Below, one piece after another: positions 41,255 through 51,364 of a DNA stretch of 64,000 bases (position 1 is its first letter; each line of letters opens with the position of its first letter). Source of the DNA: Yponomeuta sedellus (taxonomy: Eukaryota; Arthropoda; Insecta; Lepidoptera; Yponomeutidae); the NCBI GenBank assembly GCA_934045075.1, contig OW203723.1, forward strand, positions 1,876,577 through 1,940,576. Direction: 5' to 3'. Both the position numbers and the translations under genes were made by a program. The notes beneath the pieces are model-generated. The model made no database searches, was not told the origin of the DNA, and was given only the letters and a program-made list of their open reading frames with translations.

Positions 41255-41791
41255 GTTGGCCAAGAGGGCGGCGTTGTCCCGCAAAGACGCGGCAGCCTAC
41301 GACCTGTATCCCGTCTCACACGCAAAACTGTAGGTGAGACGGGAGACAGCGGCAAGATGGCAGACCAGCTACAGCGAGTCTGCCACAGGCCGCGTCACCT
41401 CGCTGTTCTTCCCGGACGTCGCATCGGCCCACAAAGTCCTTGGCAAAATCACTATGTGCAATGCCAAGGTGCAGCTCCTCACGGGGCACGGTGGCTTTCG
41501 AGCGTACCTCCACAGGTTTAAGCTCGCGGGGAGTCCGTCATGCATTTGCGATGACATGACTCCCGAAACGCTGGAGCACCTGTTGGAGGAGTGTCTCCGT
41601 TCGGAGCTGCAAGGGCCGATTGCGAGATACGCCTGGGAAGATGGATGAGGTGCGAGGCGTTCGCCGCCTTTATGGCCGACTCCAAGAGTCGAGAGGCCTT
41701 CCTGGCCTTCGCCCTGGGGGTGACACGCGCGGCCTCAAGGGCGAAAAGGGCCGGTTTTAGCCCGGGTGAGCTAAAATGTAATTTTTATTAA
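41249..41791 (+). pseudogene. LINE C-terminal Cys/His region
   Basis: Continues the RNase H frame (DELAKRAAL...), meets an in-frame TAG at 41331, then reads RRETAARWQTSYSESATGRV, LLTGHGGFRAYLHRF and CICDDMTPETLEHLLEEC. The Cys-x-Cys...His...Cys pattern is a zinc-knuckle-like end common in I/R1-type LINEs. A shift near 41620-41650 leads to the last part, MADSKSREAFLAFALGVTRA to CNFY-stop at 41791. Confidence 0.75.
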
Positions 41792-42437
41792 AATAAAACT
41801 TTGGTCGGTCCGAGCGACGGGTGGTTTAAGCATTTTATAATAATTTTTATTATAACTACTTCTATTCTGGACCCCGGCGCCTTGCTTGTGACTACTTGAC
41901 GGAGTAGACAGAGATAAGGCGCCGGGGAAAACACGATAATGTTGTTATATCGTATTGTGTAAATTTCATTTTAAAATTTTATTACTATTGGTGGACTAAA
42001 TTTTATAAATTTTTGGATTGCATGATTAAAATAAGTTAAGTAAATGACTCTGTGAATGGGTTAGAAAAAAAACAAAAAGTAAATGAAGAAATGAAAAAGA
42101 AAAGGAAAAAAAGGAAAAAAAGTAAAAATAATTAATAAAGAAATAAATAAAAGAAAACCCATTAGAATAAGACAATTACTCGCAATTTTAACATCAATTT
42201 TTTTTATATTATTTTGATCTTGTACAAATTTAATGTATTATTTTAATGACACGAATTAATTGTAAATTTTAAATAAAAAAATACTTAAAGGTTGCCACGC
42301 AATAAACGGTGGCAGTAACCCCGACCAAAAAAAACCTCTGGGTAACCGTGCCAGCGCTCTCCCAACTGAGCTAATGGGCGACTCACCGGCATCAGTAAAA
42401 TTTCAAACCTCTTTACAATATTCTCTGTATTACGTAT

Positions 42438-42535
42438 TAGGTTTTTAAAACTGTCCCGACTAGGTCATTTGTTATTCAACTATTTTAAAGTACTCTTTGA
42501 TGACCGTTTACACTGGTTGCTGTGCTACATTATGC
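42438..42535. repeat. SINE-A variant body
   Basis: TATTTTAAAGTACTCTTTGA and CGTTTACACTGGTTGCTGTG are the complement of the body at 36517-36585, indicating a SINE-A subfamily with a different middle. Confidence 0.6.
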
Positions 42536-42539
42536 GATT

Positions 42540-42700
42540 ATTAAAAACCTTTTTAGAGGCTAAAAATTCCACCCATGCCGGGATTCGAACCCGCGACCTC
42601 TGGCTATCCGTGCCCGCGCTCTTCCAACTGAGCTAATGGGCGACTCACCGGCAGCAGTAAAATTTCGAACCTCTTTACAATGCTCTCTGTATTACGTATC
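42540..42700 (-). mobile_element. SINE-A copy
   Basis: TTAAAAACCTTTTTAGAGGC, full antisense tRNA-like core, then TTCGAACCTCTTTACAATGC; ends at ATTACGTATC. Confidence 0.75.
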
Positions 42701-43004
42701 TCGCTGTTTCGCACCTCCTAAAACCATAACTAGTTTATCTCGAGGTAGTCAAACACACAAACACCTTTGCGCATGAAAAAATATATCCCATCACTTTCCA
42801 AGCAGGGCGGACAAAAAAATATAAAATACACGCACCGCAGCCATCTCATTCAGCCTACACGGATAAGTGCTTTATGCTCAACTAAGTGGAATTTTAATTT
42901 CCCAACGTCAACATTGGCAGTGTAGGGAGATTTGCGGCAAAATCGGTTTACATCCTATGCTGTAGGGTGACCTCATTAGTAGATCTACTTAGGATTTTCA
43001 TATC
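42701..43004. other. No recognised feature
   Basis: Mixed sequence, no family match. Confidence 0.4.
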
Positions 43005-43110
43005 ATCCCTTTGTATGTCCCCACTGCTGGGGTGCGGGTCTCTTTCTGCATCGCAGTAAAGTTAGGCCATACTCCAGCACAGGGGCCAAGTCCGGACTGG
43101 TTGTAGGACT
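43005..43110 (+). repeat. Rep350 5' fragment
   Basis: CATCCCTTTGTATGTCCCCA to AAGTCCGGACTGGTTG. Confidence 0.65.
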
Positions 43111-43134
43111 TGTGGAAGTGTATATTTGATTATA

Positions 43135-43640
43135 TTATTTTTAATGCTCTAACCCGTGCTAAGGACAATTTTAAAAACCCATTTAAATGTTTAAAAATTC
43201 CACCCATGCCGGGATTCGAACCCGCGACCTCTGGCTATCCGTGCCAACGCTCTTTCTAACTGAGTTAATGGGCGACTCACCGGCATCAGTGAAATTTCGA
43301 ACCTCTTTACAATATTCTCTGTATTACGTACAGGCAGCGACATCGGGCTGTAGTAATTTGCGTCACTTGCAGCCCCGAGTACCTACTCTGCAGTTAGGTT
43401 TTTACATCGGAATGATATCGCTGTACCCACATGATTATATAATTTTTTATGCACTAACCCGTGCTAAGGACAATTTTAAAAACCTATTTGGATGTTAATC
43501 CAACTGAGCTAATCACTGGTGCCGGTGAGTCACCCATTCGCTCAGTTGGATAGAGCGCTGGCACGGATAGCCTGAGGTCGCGGGTGCAAATCCCGGCATG
43601 GGTGGAATTTTTGGCCTCTGAATAGGTTTTTACAGATTAC
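43135..43640. mobile_element. SINE-A antisense unit joined to a sense copy
   Basis: An antisense unit (43135-43440) is followed by a second antisense tail (43445-43492, GCACTAACCCGTGCTAAGG). At CCAACTGAGCTAATC it flips to a sense core (GTCACCCATTCGCTCAGTTGG, loop ACGGATA) ending GCCTCTGAATAGG. Confidence 0.75.
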
Positions 43641-43659
43641 TTCCCAAGAGAAGAATATT

Positions 43660-43985
43660 CTTATCTCGTCTCGTCTCATCTCATCTTATTTTATCTTCTG
43701 ACCTCTCATGGAAAGAAAGATAGAAAGAAAGAAAAACATTTATTGCGACAACAGTTACACACAAATTAAATTAAAATACAAAGACAAAGTATTGACCGTA
43801 AAAATAACTAAAAACACATTAAAAACTTTGTCGCGGTGTGTCTCTGCTGCTGCAAATGGCAACTGACTCAGCATAGTGCTGGGGGCGTGAACCCTCAGCG
43901 CGGATTTTCAGTCAGTGCCGAAAGCCTTAAGTGCTCCAGAGCGCGGCGTGGCCTGCTGCAAAGTAATAAATAAAACAATATAATA
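43660..43985. repeat. LINE-tail-like repeat
   Basis: (TCTCG/TCTCA)n at 43662-43690, then GAAAGATAGAAAGAAAG and GCGCGGATTTTCAGTCAGTG; see 39300. Confidence 0.4.
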
Positions 43986-43987
43986 AA

Positions 43988-44165
43988 TACATTCAAATTC
44001 AAATCATTTTATTTCAACGTAAAGAATTTACATTCTGTTTGCTGAATGTCAATGTACAATGTAAAGTGTAAGCCGCCGCCTTCGGGCCGTATTGTAGTGG
44101 AGAAAAAGGCAGCGGAAAAAAAAACTCCACTCTGACCATCTTTTCTCAAATCATCTTCAACAGTA
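43988..44165 (+). repeat. RepC 5' part
   Basis: TTCAACGTAAAGAATTTACA and GCCGCCTTCGGGCCGTATTG to TTTTCTCAAATCATCTT. Confidence 0.7.
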
Positions 44166-44289
44166 ATTCATTCAACAGTAAATACAGTCAACATAATAAT
44201 AAACGTGTATAAACATTATTAAAATATTGCTCTATACTTAGGCCAACTTAGCGAATTAATGGCTGATCGTCCTATGCTATGCTTGCCGA

Positions 44290-44405
44290 TTTTGAAATGA
44301 AATTAAAAGGTTTTATTCGATGTAGCGCAGAAACTGCGGCGTTCAAACTCGGTGTCCATTTCAAAATCTAGATCATTTTGGAGAAAAAATGGCCAAAAAT
44401 CTCCA
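44290..44405 (-). repeat. RepE fragment
   Basis: AAATTAAAAGGTTTTATTCG and GGTGTCCATTTCAAAATC. Confidence 0.6.
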
Positions 44406-44579
44406 ATTCGCTATTGGGAGCGGTGTAGTCGGATCTCTGTTGGAGATTACATCGCGAGGAAACCCGAGTGTCTAAAGTGTTATCACTCCTCAGCGCTTGC
44501 TGCGTACTGTGGCCCAACTACAAGGCTAAGTGCAAAAATCTCAGGTATAACTGACACGTTGTGTTTTGGATTTAGACAG

Positions 44580-44665
44580 ATAGAGATCACTTATTTCTTA
44601 ACCTAAGAGTACAGACGGCGGCCTTATCACTAAAAGTGATCTCTTCCAGACACCAACCAACCATC
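44580..44665 (-). repeat. LTail fragment
   Basis: TTCTTAACCTAAGAGTACAG, GGCGGCCTTATCACTAAAAG and CTCTTCCAGACAC. Confidence 0.55.
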
Positions 44666-44686
44666 AACCTTTGGATGAACTGGACA

Positions 44687-44975
44687 AGTAAATAAACAAA
44701 CAAACAAACAAACAAACAAACAAACAAACAAACAAACAAACAAATAAATAAATAAATATTCTTGGACATATTACACTGATTAGCCCTATACTAAGTACAA
44801 CTAAATACTTGTGTTATAGGTGCTACTTCGACGATAGATTTAATACAATAACATCCATGACCCGAGACAAACTAGAAAAGTTCGTTTTCTAGTTTGACCC
44901 GGCCGGGGATCGAACCCGAGACCTTCGGTTTTACAGTCAGCGTGCCAAACCGCTGCGCCACCGAGGCCGTCATAA
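44687..44975 (-). mobile_element. SINE-D with expanded (CAAA)n tail
   Basis: The antisense head has CGGGGATCGAACCCGAGACC and the complement of CTGACTGTAAAACCGAAGG, with the body CTATACTAAGTACAACTAAA. The tail is expanded to (CAAA)n/(TAAA)n at 44688-44758; the copy at 47221 has a short (ATAA) tail. Confidence 0.75.
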
Positions 44976-45309
44976 TACATTATACATTAGAGAAGGAAGT
45001 AGATGTACCAAAAAAACAAATAAAACGATACGTGCTTTTGTCCGAGCTTTGGCCCGTCCCTAGAGCTGTCCCATCCAGCGTCTCACGCGAGGCCACCCTA
45101 CACGGCTCACACCATTCTCACTATGAGACCCCGCTAAGGAGAAATAAGCCTGACGTATATCGCGCATTCCGAAGGTGAACTTTGTGAGTAAGTCGCTACG
45201 TGCCGCGCTTAGGAAACTATCCTGCTTCATTATCTAGATTTGTAGAGGTACTGCCGGTCTATTTGTCTGTTTTTCGGTCTTAACCTGCCACATGAGTAGT
45301 AGGTGGAAT
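44976..45309. other. No recognised feature
   Basis: No family match. The central part (45050-45130) is somewhat GC-richer. Confidence 0.35.
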
Positions 45310-45319
45310 GTCATGAGTA

Positions 45320-45590
45320 GGTAGAATGTTTTAAAAACCTATTAAGGGCTAAAAATTCCACTTCCCAAAATTCCACAAATTCGAACCCGCGACCTCTGGC
45401 TATCCGTGCCAGCGCTCTTACCAACTGAGCTAATGGGCGACTCACCGGCATCAGTGAAATTTCGAACCTCTTTACAACATTCTCTGCATTACGTACAGAC
45501 AGTGTCATCTGGCTGAAGTAATTTGCATCACTTGCAGCCCCGAGTACCTACTTTGCAGTTAGGTTTTACATCGGAATGTTATATGATAGA
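45320..45590 (-). mobile_element. SINE-A copy
   Basis: GTTTTAAAAACCTATTAAGG, a core with a duplicated AAAATTCCAC stretch, then GCAGTTAGGTTTTACATCGG. GAATGTT occurs at both edges and is a possible short TSD. Confidence 0.7.
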
Positions 45591-45624
45591 GTTAGAATGT
45601 GTTAGTATTTCTGCTCACACTTAG

Positions 45625-45682
45625 TGGAATAAATATTGGTTATTCCAGAGTGATTATTCTGGAATAACCAAATATTATTAGT
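45625..45682. repeat. Hairpin, AATATTGGTTATTCCAGA arms
   Basis: Arm AATATTGGTTATTCCAGA and complement TCTGGAATAACCAAATATT flank a short GTGATTAT loop. Confidence 0.8.
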
Positions 45683-45859
45683 TATTTCAGTAAAAAGGAG
45701 GCCTATGCCTAGCAGTGGGTTTATGTGAGCTAATTATAGATATAGATAGACCCAAAGTGATTCTATTTCTGATAGATACCACCATTGGCAAAAATGCTTT
45801 AAGTCCTACAGCCTTATTTATAAAAACACAATTCCTTAAAACATAAAAGATATTCTTCT

Positions 45860-46010
45860 TCTTCAAGCTATATTAGTCCACTGCTGGACATATCCCTCCC
45901 CTAATGAGCGCCATAGCGCCCTGTCTTCAGCTTGCCGCATCCAGCATCTGCCGGGCGTTTTACGCAGATCGTCATCTAGTCGGAGGGCGTCTTACACTAC
46001 GAGTACGTTT
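45860..46010 (+). repeat. RepG copy
   Basis: TTAGTCCACTGCTGGACATA, CCCTAATGAGCGCCATAGC and GTCGGAGGGCGTC. Confidence 0.6.
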
Positions 46011-46377
46011 GCCGTCTGTCGTGAGGATTTTACAAGAAGAAAAGGCTGTCATGAGGATTTTACCAGAAAAAGAAGCAACCACAAATGAAATAAAACTCCT
46101 CTAAGATTATTTTACTGGAATCGTGTTTTTATAAGGCCCTTAGGCTCTAGACTTGCAGGTTTTAAAATTATGTTATCGCTTACGTATTATAAAATAAGAT
46201 AATATTTTATCCATTCGTGGCGCTTTTTAGTACGGGGTTGCACCTTAACGTGGACGAGAGTATAAAATATAAGACCCTGTTTTGATCTAGCTTCGTAATT
46301 ATTTTTAATGAGACCATGTTTAAGGTCGCTCTTATACCTGAAGTGCTGTCTCGTTCGCGGACAGGAGGATGAGGAGG
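46011..46377. other. No recognised feature
   Basis: Mixed sequence with no clear family match. Confidence 0.35.
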
Positions 46378-46545
46378 AGCGGTGGTAGCTCAGTGGGTAG
46401 AACCATGGACTGGCAAGCGAGAGCCCCAGGTTCGATCCCGAGTGCGGTCATGTACCATTGACTTTGTTTAATTTCGAAGTTACGTACATTTGCGAATTTG
46501 TAGTCGCAATGCCACACGCTAACGGTGAAGGAAAACATCGTGAGG
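46378..46545 (+). mobile_element. SINE-C, best head
   Basis: GGTAGCTCAGTGGGTAGAAC (A-box-like), GGTTCGATCCCGAG (B-box-like), then GTTACGTACATTTGCGAATT and CTAACGGTGAAGGAAAACAT. A typical tRNA-derived SINE layout with about 70 bp of head. Confidence 0.75.
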
Positions 46546-46924
46546 GAACCCGCGGCTTGGTTGTCTCCGCACGTATTGACTAGTCTTTCCTGTGGGCTAG
46601 GCCGATTAAGCTGTCAGGATGGTATACAAGCCTACACCATCTGTAAAAAACCATGTCCCAGGCACTACAGCGTCGGAGTGGTCCCTTCACCCATCTTGTG
46701 TGAGTGAAGATACCACTGGACGCTGTATAAATCATCTCATTCAGTAGATGCAAAAAGGCCAATATTATTATTATTATTATCGTCTTGTTCGCACATGCAA
46801 ACATTTTTGTTTTAACAAAATAAATACTTGTTCTTCAGCATTTCTTTGTCTACTGTTGGACGTATGTTACTTCAGGGTCCTCTATTGGAATCAGTCTATG
46901 GCTACTGTAGTCCGGGTCGACATT
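46546..46924. other. SINE-C downstream flank and (TTA)n; otherwise unassigned
   Basis: 46763-46781 is (ATT)n. GGGCTAGGCCGATTAAGCTG and GATGGTATACAAGCCTACAC look repeat-derived, but no second copy is evident. Confidence 0.35.
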
Positions 46925-47510
46925 TTTCGAAATCAATCCTTGTATGTCCCTACTACTGGAGCACGGGTCTCTTTCTGCAACACAAGAAGGTTAGGCTCCA
47001 CCACGGGGGCCAAGTCCGGGTTAGTGGAGGACTGTAAGACAGTGGCGGGCCTTACTGTCAGAAGTTATCAAGCCATCTATAAGGCCTCTAACATGGCTTA
47101 ACGACTGCTATTACATGACAGCCGGCACCAACGGCTTTACGTGCCTTGCGCAGCACGGAAGCGATCGAAAAAAATTCTACCTAGCGGTAGTCTCGGGAGG
47201 GTCACCCATCCTACCCTTAAATAAATAAAATAAATAAATATTCATGGGCATATTACACAGATCTCGTTAGCCCTATACTAAGTACAACTAAATGACTTGT
47301 GTTATAGGTGCTAACTCGACGATAGATTAAAAACAATAAATACATAGATAACATCCAAGACCCGAGACAAACTAGAAAAGTTCGTTTCCTAGTTGGACCC
47401 GGCCGGGGATCGAACCCGAGACCTTCGCGTGTTACAGTCAGCGTGCCAAACCACTGCGCCACTGAGGCCGCCCTTAACTGTGATTGATTAGCTAGGCCAC
47501 GAGAGCTTCA
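46925..47510 (+). repeat. Rep350 split by SINE-D
   Basis: Rep350 runs 46925-47220 and resumes 47471-47510 (CTTAACTGTGATTGATTAGC, TAGGCCACGAGAGCTTC). Confidence 0.8.
47214..47477 (-). mobile_element. SINE-D, complete, 7-bp TSD
   Basis: The insert 47221-47470 is flanked by CCCTTAA (47214-47220 and 47471-47477). Sense (minus) strand: GCGGCCTCAGTGGCGCAGTG head, GGTTCGATCCCCGG, then AACTAGGAAACGAACTTTTC, ending in a short (TTTA)n tail. The host Rep350 gives the exact ends. Confidence 0.85.
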
Positions 47511-47827
47511 TCGAGCAACAAAGAGTATTACCTAATCTATCCTAATCAAAACTTCGAAGCCAAACGAAGTTGTGGGCAGCGGCTTGTCTTTTATAAAACT
47601 TTTAACAGGATAACCATGTGTGCTAGCCCGTTTTTCATTAGGCTTGTGTAATTTGGCAGTGGGAGGAAGGAATTACAGACTCCCTGAGGCCGGTTGTTTG
47701 GCCGCCTTCTCTGCATCTTAACGTCAGTTATGGAATTGCTACAATGGAGATATTTTTATTTACAATACAAGTACAGCAAATGGTTACAAATGGTATTCAA
47801 TTCAATTATTTTTCGATTCGATATCTT

Positions 47828-47885
47828 CCCTTATCGCTTGTATGTCCCCACTTTTGGGGCACTGGTTACTTTCTGCATCGCAATT
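47828..47885 (+). repeat. Rep350 5' scrap
   Basis: CGCTTGTATGTCCCCACTTT to TTTCTGCATCGCA. Confidence 0.6.
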
Positions 47886-47997
47886 ATTTTTATTCATTGT
47901 AAAAACAAAATGTTTACTTAAGAATAGAATAGAAATCGTTTTATTCACAAATTAAAATAACACAGTACAATGATACTTAAGGCTAAGAAACTACACG

Positions 47998-48058
47998 ATC
48001 ATAAATTTTGCACAAAATAAAAGTACATTGTTCTTTTATTTTGTGCAAAATTTATGAT
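47998..48058. repeat. Perfect hairpin, 26-bp arms
   Basis: ATCATAAATTTTGCACAAAA begins the left arm (47998-48023). The right arm is 48033-48058, with a 9-nt loop TACATTGTT. A third partial copy, GAATTTTGCACAAAATT, follows. Confidence 0.95.
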
Positions 48059-48375
48059 GAATTTTGCACAAAATTAAAAGCAATAACAAAACCAGTCATA
48101 TAAATACCGTGCCAATGTACTGCGTTTGTGAAAAGGACCCAGCTCAGCATGTGTTACAGAAAGGCAACTTTCTGTAACGCTGGTATTCTGCTGGTACCTA
48201 ACGAATAACAAGCATTAACAAATACCTATGATCTAAGTTATCATAAACCTACAAATAAGTAAATAATAAAAGAATTTTAATATACAATAGAACACGAATA
48301 AATGTAAACAAATAATTTCACAAAATAATTATAAAACCAATACGATACATGAAAGATGAATAATTTAAATTAAAA

Positions 48376-49456
48376 ATAGTAGATTATGCATTAAGGGAAT
48401 AAAACCATGTATTACGTCATGGGCGGTATATTGAACCCTGAGCGGAGCGAAGGACGCCGAGTTAACTCCCGAGCGCAGCGAGGGAGTTAAATTTTAACTC
48501 CTGAGCGAAGCGAGGGAGTTATGTAGAGTCCTGAGTGAAGCCAGGGGTTCATACCGCCCGAGACTAAGACATGTTTTATTCCAGAGGTGAATACTCTACT
48601 TTTCACACCATCTGGGAGACAATAAAATTTTTACACTATTTTTTTTCATCAGTGAAATTTCAGTCGGGGCTGTAAGTAATGCAATTTGCTTAAGTCAGAT
48701 GTCGCTGCCTGTACGTAATACAGAGAATATTGTAAAGAGGTTCGAAATTTCACTGATGCCGTGAGTCGCCCATTGGCTCAATTGGTAGAGCGCTGGTACG
48801 GATAGCCAGAGGTTGCGGGTTCGAATCCCGGCATGGGTGAAATTTTTAGCCTCTAAATAGGTTTTTAAATTTGTTCCTTAGCACGGGTTAGTGCATTAAA
48901 AATAAAAATAGTGTAATCATGTGGGTACAGTGATATCGTTCCGATGTTAAACCTAACTGCAAAGTAGGTAGTCGGGGCTGTAAGTAATGCAATTTGCTTA
49001 AGTCAGATGTCGCTGCCTGTACGTAATACAGAGAATATTGTAAAGAGGTTCGAAATTTCACTGATGCCGTGAGTCGCCCATTGGCTCAATTGGTAGAGCG
49101 CTGGTACGGATAGCCAGAGGTTGCGGGTTCGAATCCCGGCATGGGTGAAATTTTTAGCCTCTAAATAGGTTTTTAAATAAATTTTTTCTTTTTTTTATTG
49201 GTGTTTCGCGCGGTCACACGACACAGTAGTTCAGAAAAAAAAGAAAAAAGGGGTGAGTTTCGAACAACAATTCGAATTTCGAATTGCAATGCGGGGCTTC
49301 TTCATAGTTTTCATGCGAATTTTGACATTCTAAATTCAAATCACTTTATTCCCTAGGGAAATTCTTCATTATTATTGCCCTCGAGAGACAATGCTATGCT
49401 TTACGATGATATTTGACGGTACGTAATAAGGCATTGTCGAGCAGGAGGTGTGAAAA
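48376..49456 (+). mobile_element. RepH element interrupted by SINE-A
   Basis: RepH pieces 48376-48651 and 49186-49456 together equal the reverse complement of 58306-58833. The first piece has GAGCGGAGCGAAGGAC, GAGCGCAGCGAGGGAGTTAA and GAGCGAAGCGAGGGAGTTA in tandem-like order. The second has GTGTTTCGCGCGGTCACACG. No coding frame; class unknown. Confidence 0.8.
48652..49185 (+). mobile_element. SINE-A tandem dimer (308-bp period) inside RepH
   Basis: Two sense tRNA-like cores, GCCCATTGGCTCAATTGGTA at 48768 and 49076, lie 308 bp apart in seamless head-to-tail order. The left edge carries an antisense scrap (ACACTATTTTT, CATCAGTGAAATTTC). The RepH copy at 58306 lacks the insert. AAATTTTT is repeated at both junctions, about 8 bp. 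Confidence 0.85.
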
Positions 49457-49974
49457 TATATATTTTTATTATATTATATATAACAATACATTAATATACA
49501 CAAAGATACACCTATAATAAAATAATGGACTTAATGGACGTCAAAGTTGTTAGTTTCACATTATTAATAGATTATATGGAGAAGACACTAACTATGAAAC
49601 TGCACATTTATACTTTTCAAACAAATGTTTTACTTAATTAACAGAGTTTTCAACCGAAAAAATATTACTCATGAATGAGTTGAATGCTACACAATACTGT
49701 TTAATACCAGCTATCTTTGTCTTCTTAATAACAGCTTCCTATAATATCAGGAATAACAGAATTCCTGATATTATAGGAAGCTGTTCTGCACAGAGTGTGC
49801 GTATAAAAAAAAATCAGAGTTTCAACACAGAAATTACACCGGCAATCCGCAAGTATAAGGGCCAATTTTTATTGAAAATTTTGCTAAGTTCATTAAGATA
49901 ACTCTAACGCTGTCTCTTCGAATTTCTGTCAAAAGAGCGTGACAGAAAGTTACCTAAGTATTTCGATATCACCC
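49457..49974. other. No gene; hairpin at 49731-49784
   Basis: AT-rich. ACAGCTTCCTATAATATCAG begins a 24-bp arm (49731-49754), mirrored perfectly at 49761-49784 across a 6-nt loop. Confidence 0.7.
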
Positions 49975-50290
49975 TTGTATGTCCCCACTGCTGTAGCACG
50001 GGTCTCTTTCTGCATCGCAGGAAAGATAGGCCATACTCCACCAGCGGTGCCAAGTCCGGGTTGGTGGGGGTTTGTAAGCCAGTGGCAGGTCTAGCTGTCA
50101 GAAGTTATCATGCCGCCCGTATGGTCTCCGACATGGTTTAACGACTGTCATTACATGGCAGCCGGCACCGACGGCTTAACGTGCATTGCGAAGCACGGAA
50201 GCAATCGGTAAAATGCCACTGGCGCTACCGCTACTACCGTAACTACTTACAGGACGGTCACCCATCCTGCACCTGAGCGCGCTTGACCAC
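49975..50290 (+). repeat. Rep350 copy
   Basis: CACCCTTGTATGTCCCCACT to CATCCTGCACCTGAGCGCGC, with a small duplicated CTACCG(C/T) near 50225. Confidence 0.75.
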
Positions 50291-50399
50291 TAAGTAAATA
50301 CTTATACTTAGTGAAACTCTCAATTCAGAAACCGGCCCTAAGACAACTCTCCGCAGTGCAACACAGCTTCGTCAACAAGTAAGTAGATAGCCTAACTCT

Positions 50400-50760
50400 G
50401 CGTGACACAGTGGGTTAGTTACGAGTGTAATGCTGGGGACTGCACGCTCAATTTAAACCGGATATTTACGAGCAGGCGGCCGGCCGTGGTCGAGTTTTTG
50501 CCGCGCATCCTTCGTCACGCCACGCTTGCAGCAAAAACATGGTCAAGAGTGAGCCGGCTGGAATAGACCCGACCCGTAGGAGCTGATGTGCCACCGAGAG
50601 TATTTTCAAGTGGCCAGAGAAATATCAAATATGGTGGGGATTATGGGCACTACCCCGAATGATGGCACAACCTTGCGCTATGTCGCTCATTAGGGGAATG
50701 CTATGTCCAGCAGTGGACTAATTTAGCCTGAAAAAGAAGAAGAAGAAGAGAAATACAGTA
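50400..50760 (-). repeat. RepG, long antisense copy with (AAG)n tail
   Basis: TGGCACAACCTTGCGCTATG, TCATTAGGGGAATGCTATG and CCAGCAGTGGACTAATTTAG precede AAGAAGAAGAAGAAG. Upstream GC-rich sequence (GCCGGCCGTGGTCGAGTTTT) probably belongs to the same LINE's 3' end. Confidence 0.6.
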
Positions 50761-50814
50761 AAGAGTATGTGATTATAAGTAGTTACAATCTTGCAATCGT
50801 TCGATTCTATTTTT

Positions 50815-51035
50815 TACTAGCTGTGCCCCGCGGCGTTAACCACGGTTTATCAATTTTCCCATGGGAATATGATATTTTTCCGCAGTGAAACGTAGCCTGT
50901 GTGTTAATCCAGGATGTCAGTTAACTCTTTATCAATTTTTATTAAAATCGCTACTGCCGTCCACGCTTGAAGAAGTAACAAACATACACACTCACGCACT
51001 CACAAACTTTCGCCTTTGTAATATTATTGTGATAT
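50815..51035 (+). repeat. RepI, longest copy
   Basis: ACTAGCTGTGCCCCGCGGCG, TTTTCCCATGGGAATATG, GTGTTAATCCAGGATGTCAG and GAAGTAACAAACATACACAC, ending AATATTATTGTGAT. A common insect dispersed-repeat type. Confidence 0.6.
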
Positions 51036-51039
51036 AATG

Positions 51040-51150
51040 TTTTCAAATACCTCAGTGCTCAGAATTGCTGATCCGCAATGGGCACGCGCGGTAATTAAGC
51101 CAACGCTCTCTCTGAGAGAAGGCCTTTGCCCTCAAGGGACGTTTATAGTA
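51040..51150 (+). repeat. RepF copy
   Basis: CCTCAGTGCTCAGAATTGCT, GGGCACGCGCGGTAATTAAG and CTCTGAGAGAAGGCCTTTGC. Confidence 0.6.
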
Positions 51151-51200
51151 GACATAAAAAAAATAAGTACATGCACCTACCGACTATAACATTCTTTATG

Positions 51201-51256
51201 CAATCCACTCCATCCAATGGTAGTTGGAAGGGACTACCATTGGATGGAGTGGATTG
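51201..51256. repeat. Perfect hairpin, 24-bp arms, in an LTail-like tail
   Basis: CAATCCACTCCATCCAATGG begins the left arm (51201-51224). Loop TGGAAGGG. The right arm is 51233-51256. The flanking GTTAAGACCGCCAAATG and GCAATAAAGTGTTC (to 51355) are LINE-tail sequence, so the arm looks like a secondary inverted duplication of part of that tail. Confidence 0.9.
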
Positions 51257-51364
51257 CTCGCTCTATGCGTTAAGACCGCCAAATGTATACCATTATTTAG
51301 ATGTCTGAAATCATGGTGGTTCGGTTCTTCTTGTCGTGCAATAAAGTGTTCTCCATCTATATAA

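Larger units (their letters stand above)
40856..42333 (+). mobile_element. RNase H-bearing LINE (I/R1-like), 5'-truncated
   Basis: 1478 bp with an 8-A tail after AATAAACGGTGGCAGTAACC. The coding remains (RNase H, Cys/His-rich end) occupy the first 930 bp and about 540 bp of 3'-untranslated sequence follows. The element is 5'-truncated inside the RNase H domain. Confidence 0.8.
40784..42440 (-). mobile_element. SINE-A copy split by a LINE insertion
   Basis: The left half 40784-40855 (TTAAAAACCTATTTAGAAGC to the anticodon-stem region) and right half 42334-42440 (CCGTGCCAGCGCTCTCCCAA to TTCTCTGTATTACG) are one antisense SINE-A. ACCTCTGG(C/G)TAACC is present on both sides (40842-40855 and 42334-42347) as the LINE's 14-bp target duplication. 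Confidence 0.85.

Noticed and set aside
41334..41788. Independent short genes downstream of the RNase H fragment
   Set aside because: Their sequences continue the same LINE protein across an in-frame stop and a frameshift.
48420..48560. CRISPR-like regular repeats (GAGCGNAGCGAGG)
   Set aside because: Only three imperfect words with unequal spacing, in a eukaryotic dispersed element present twice.
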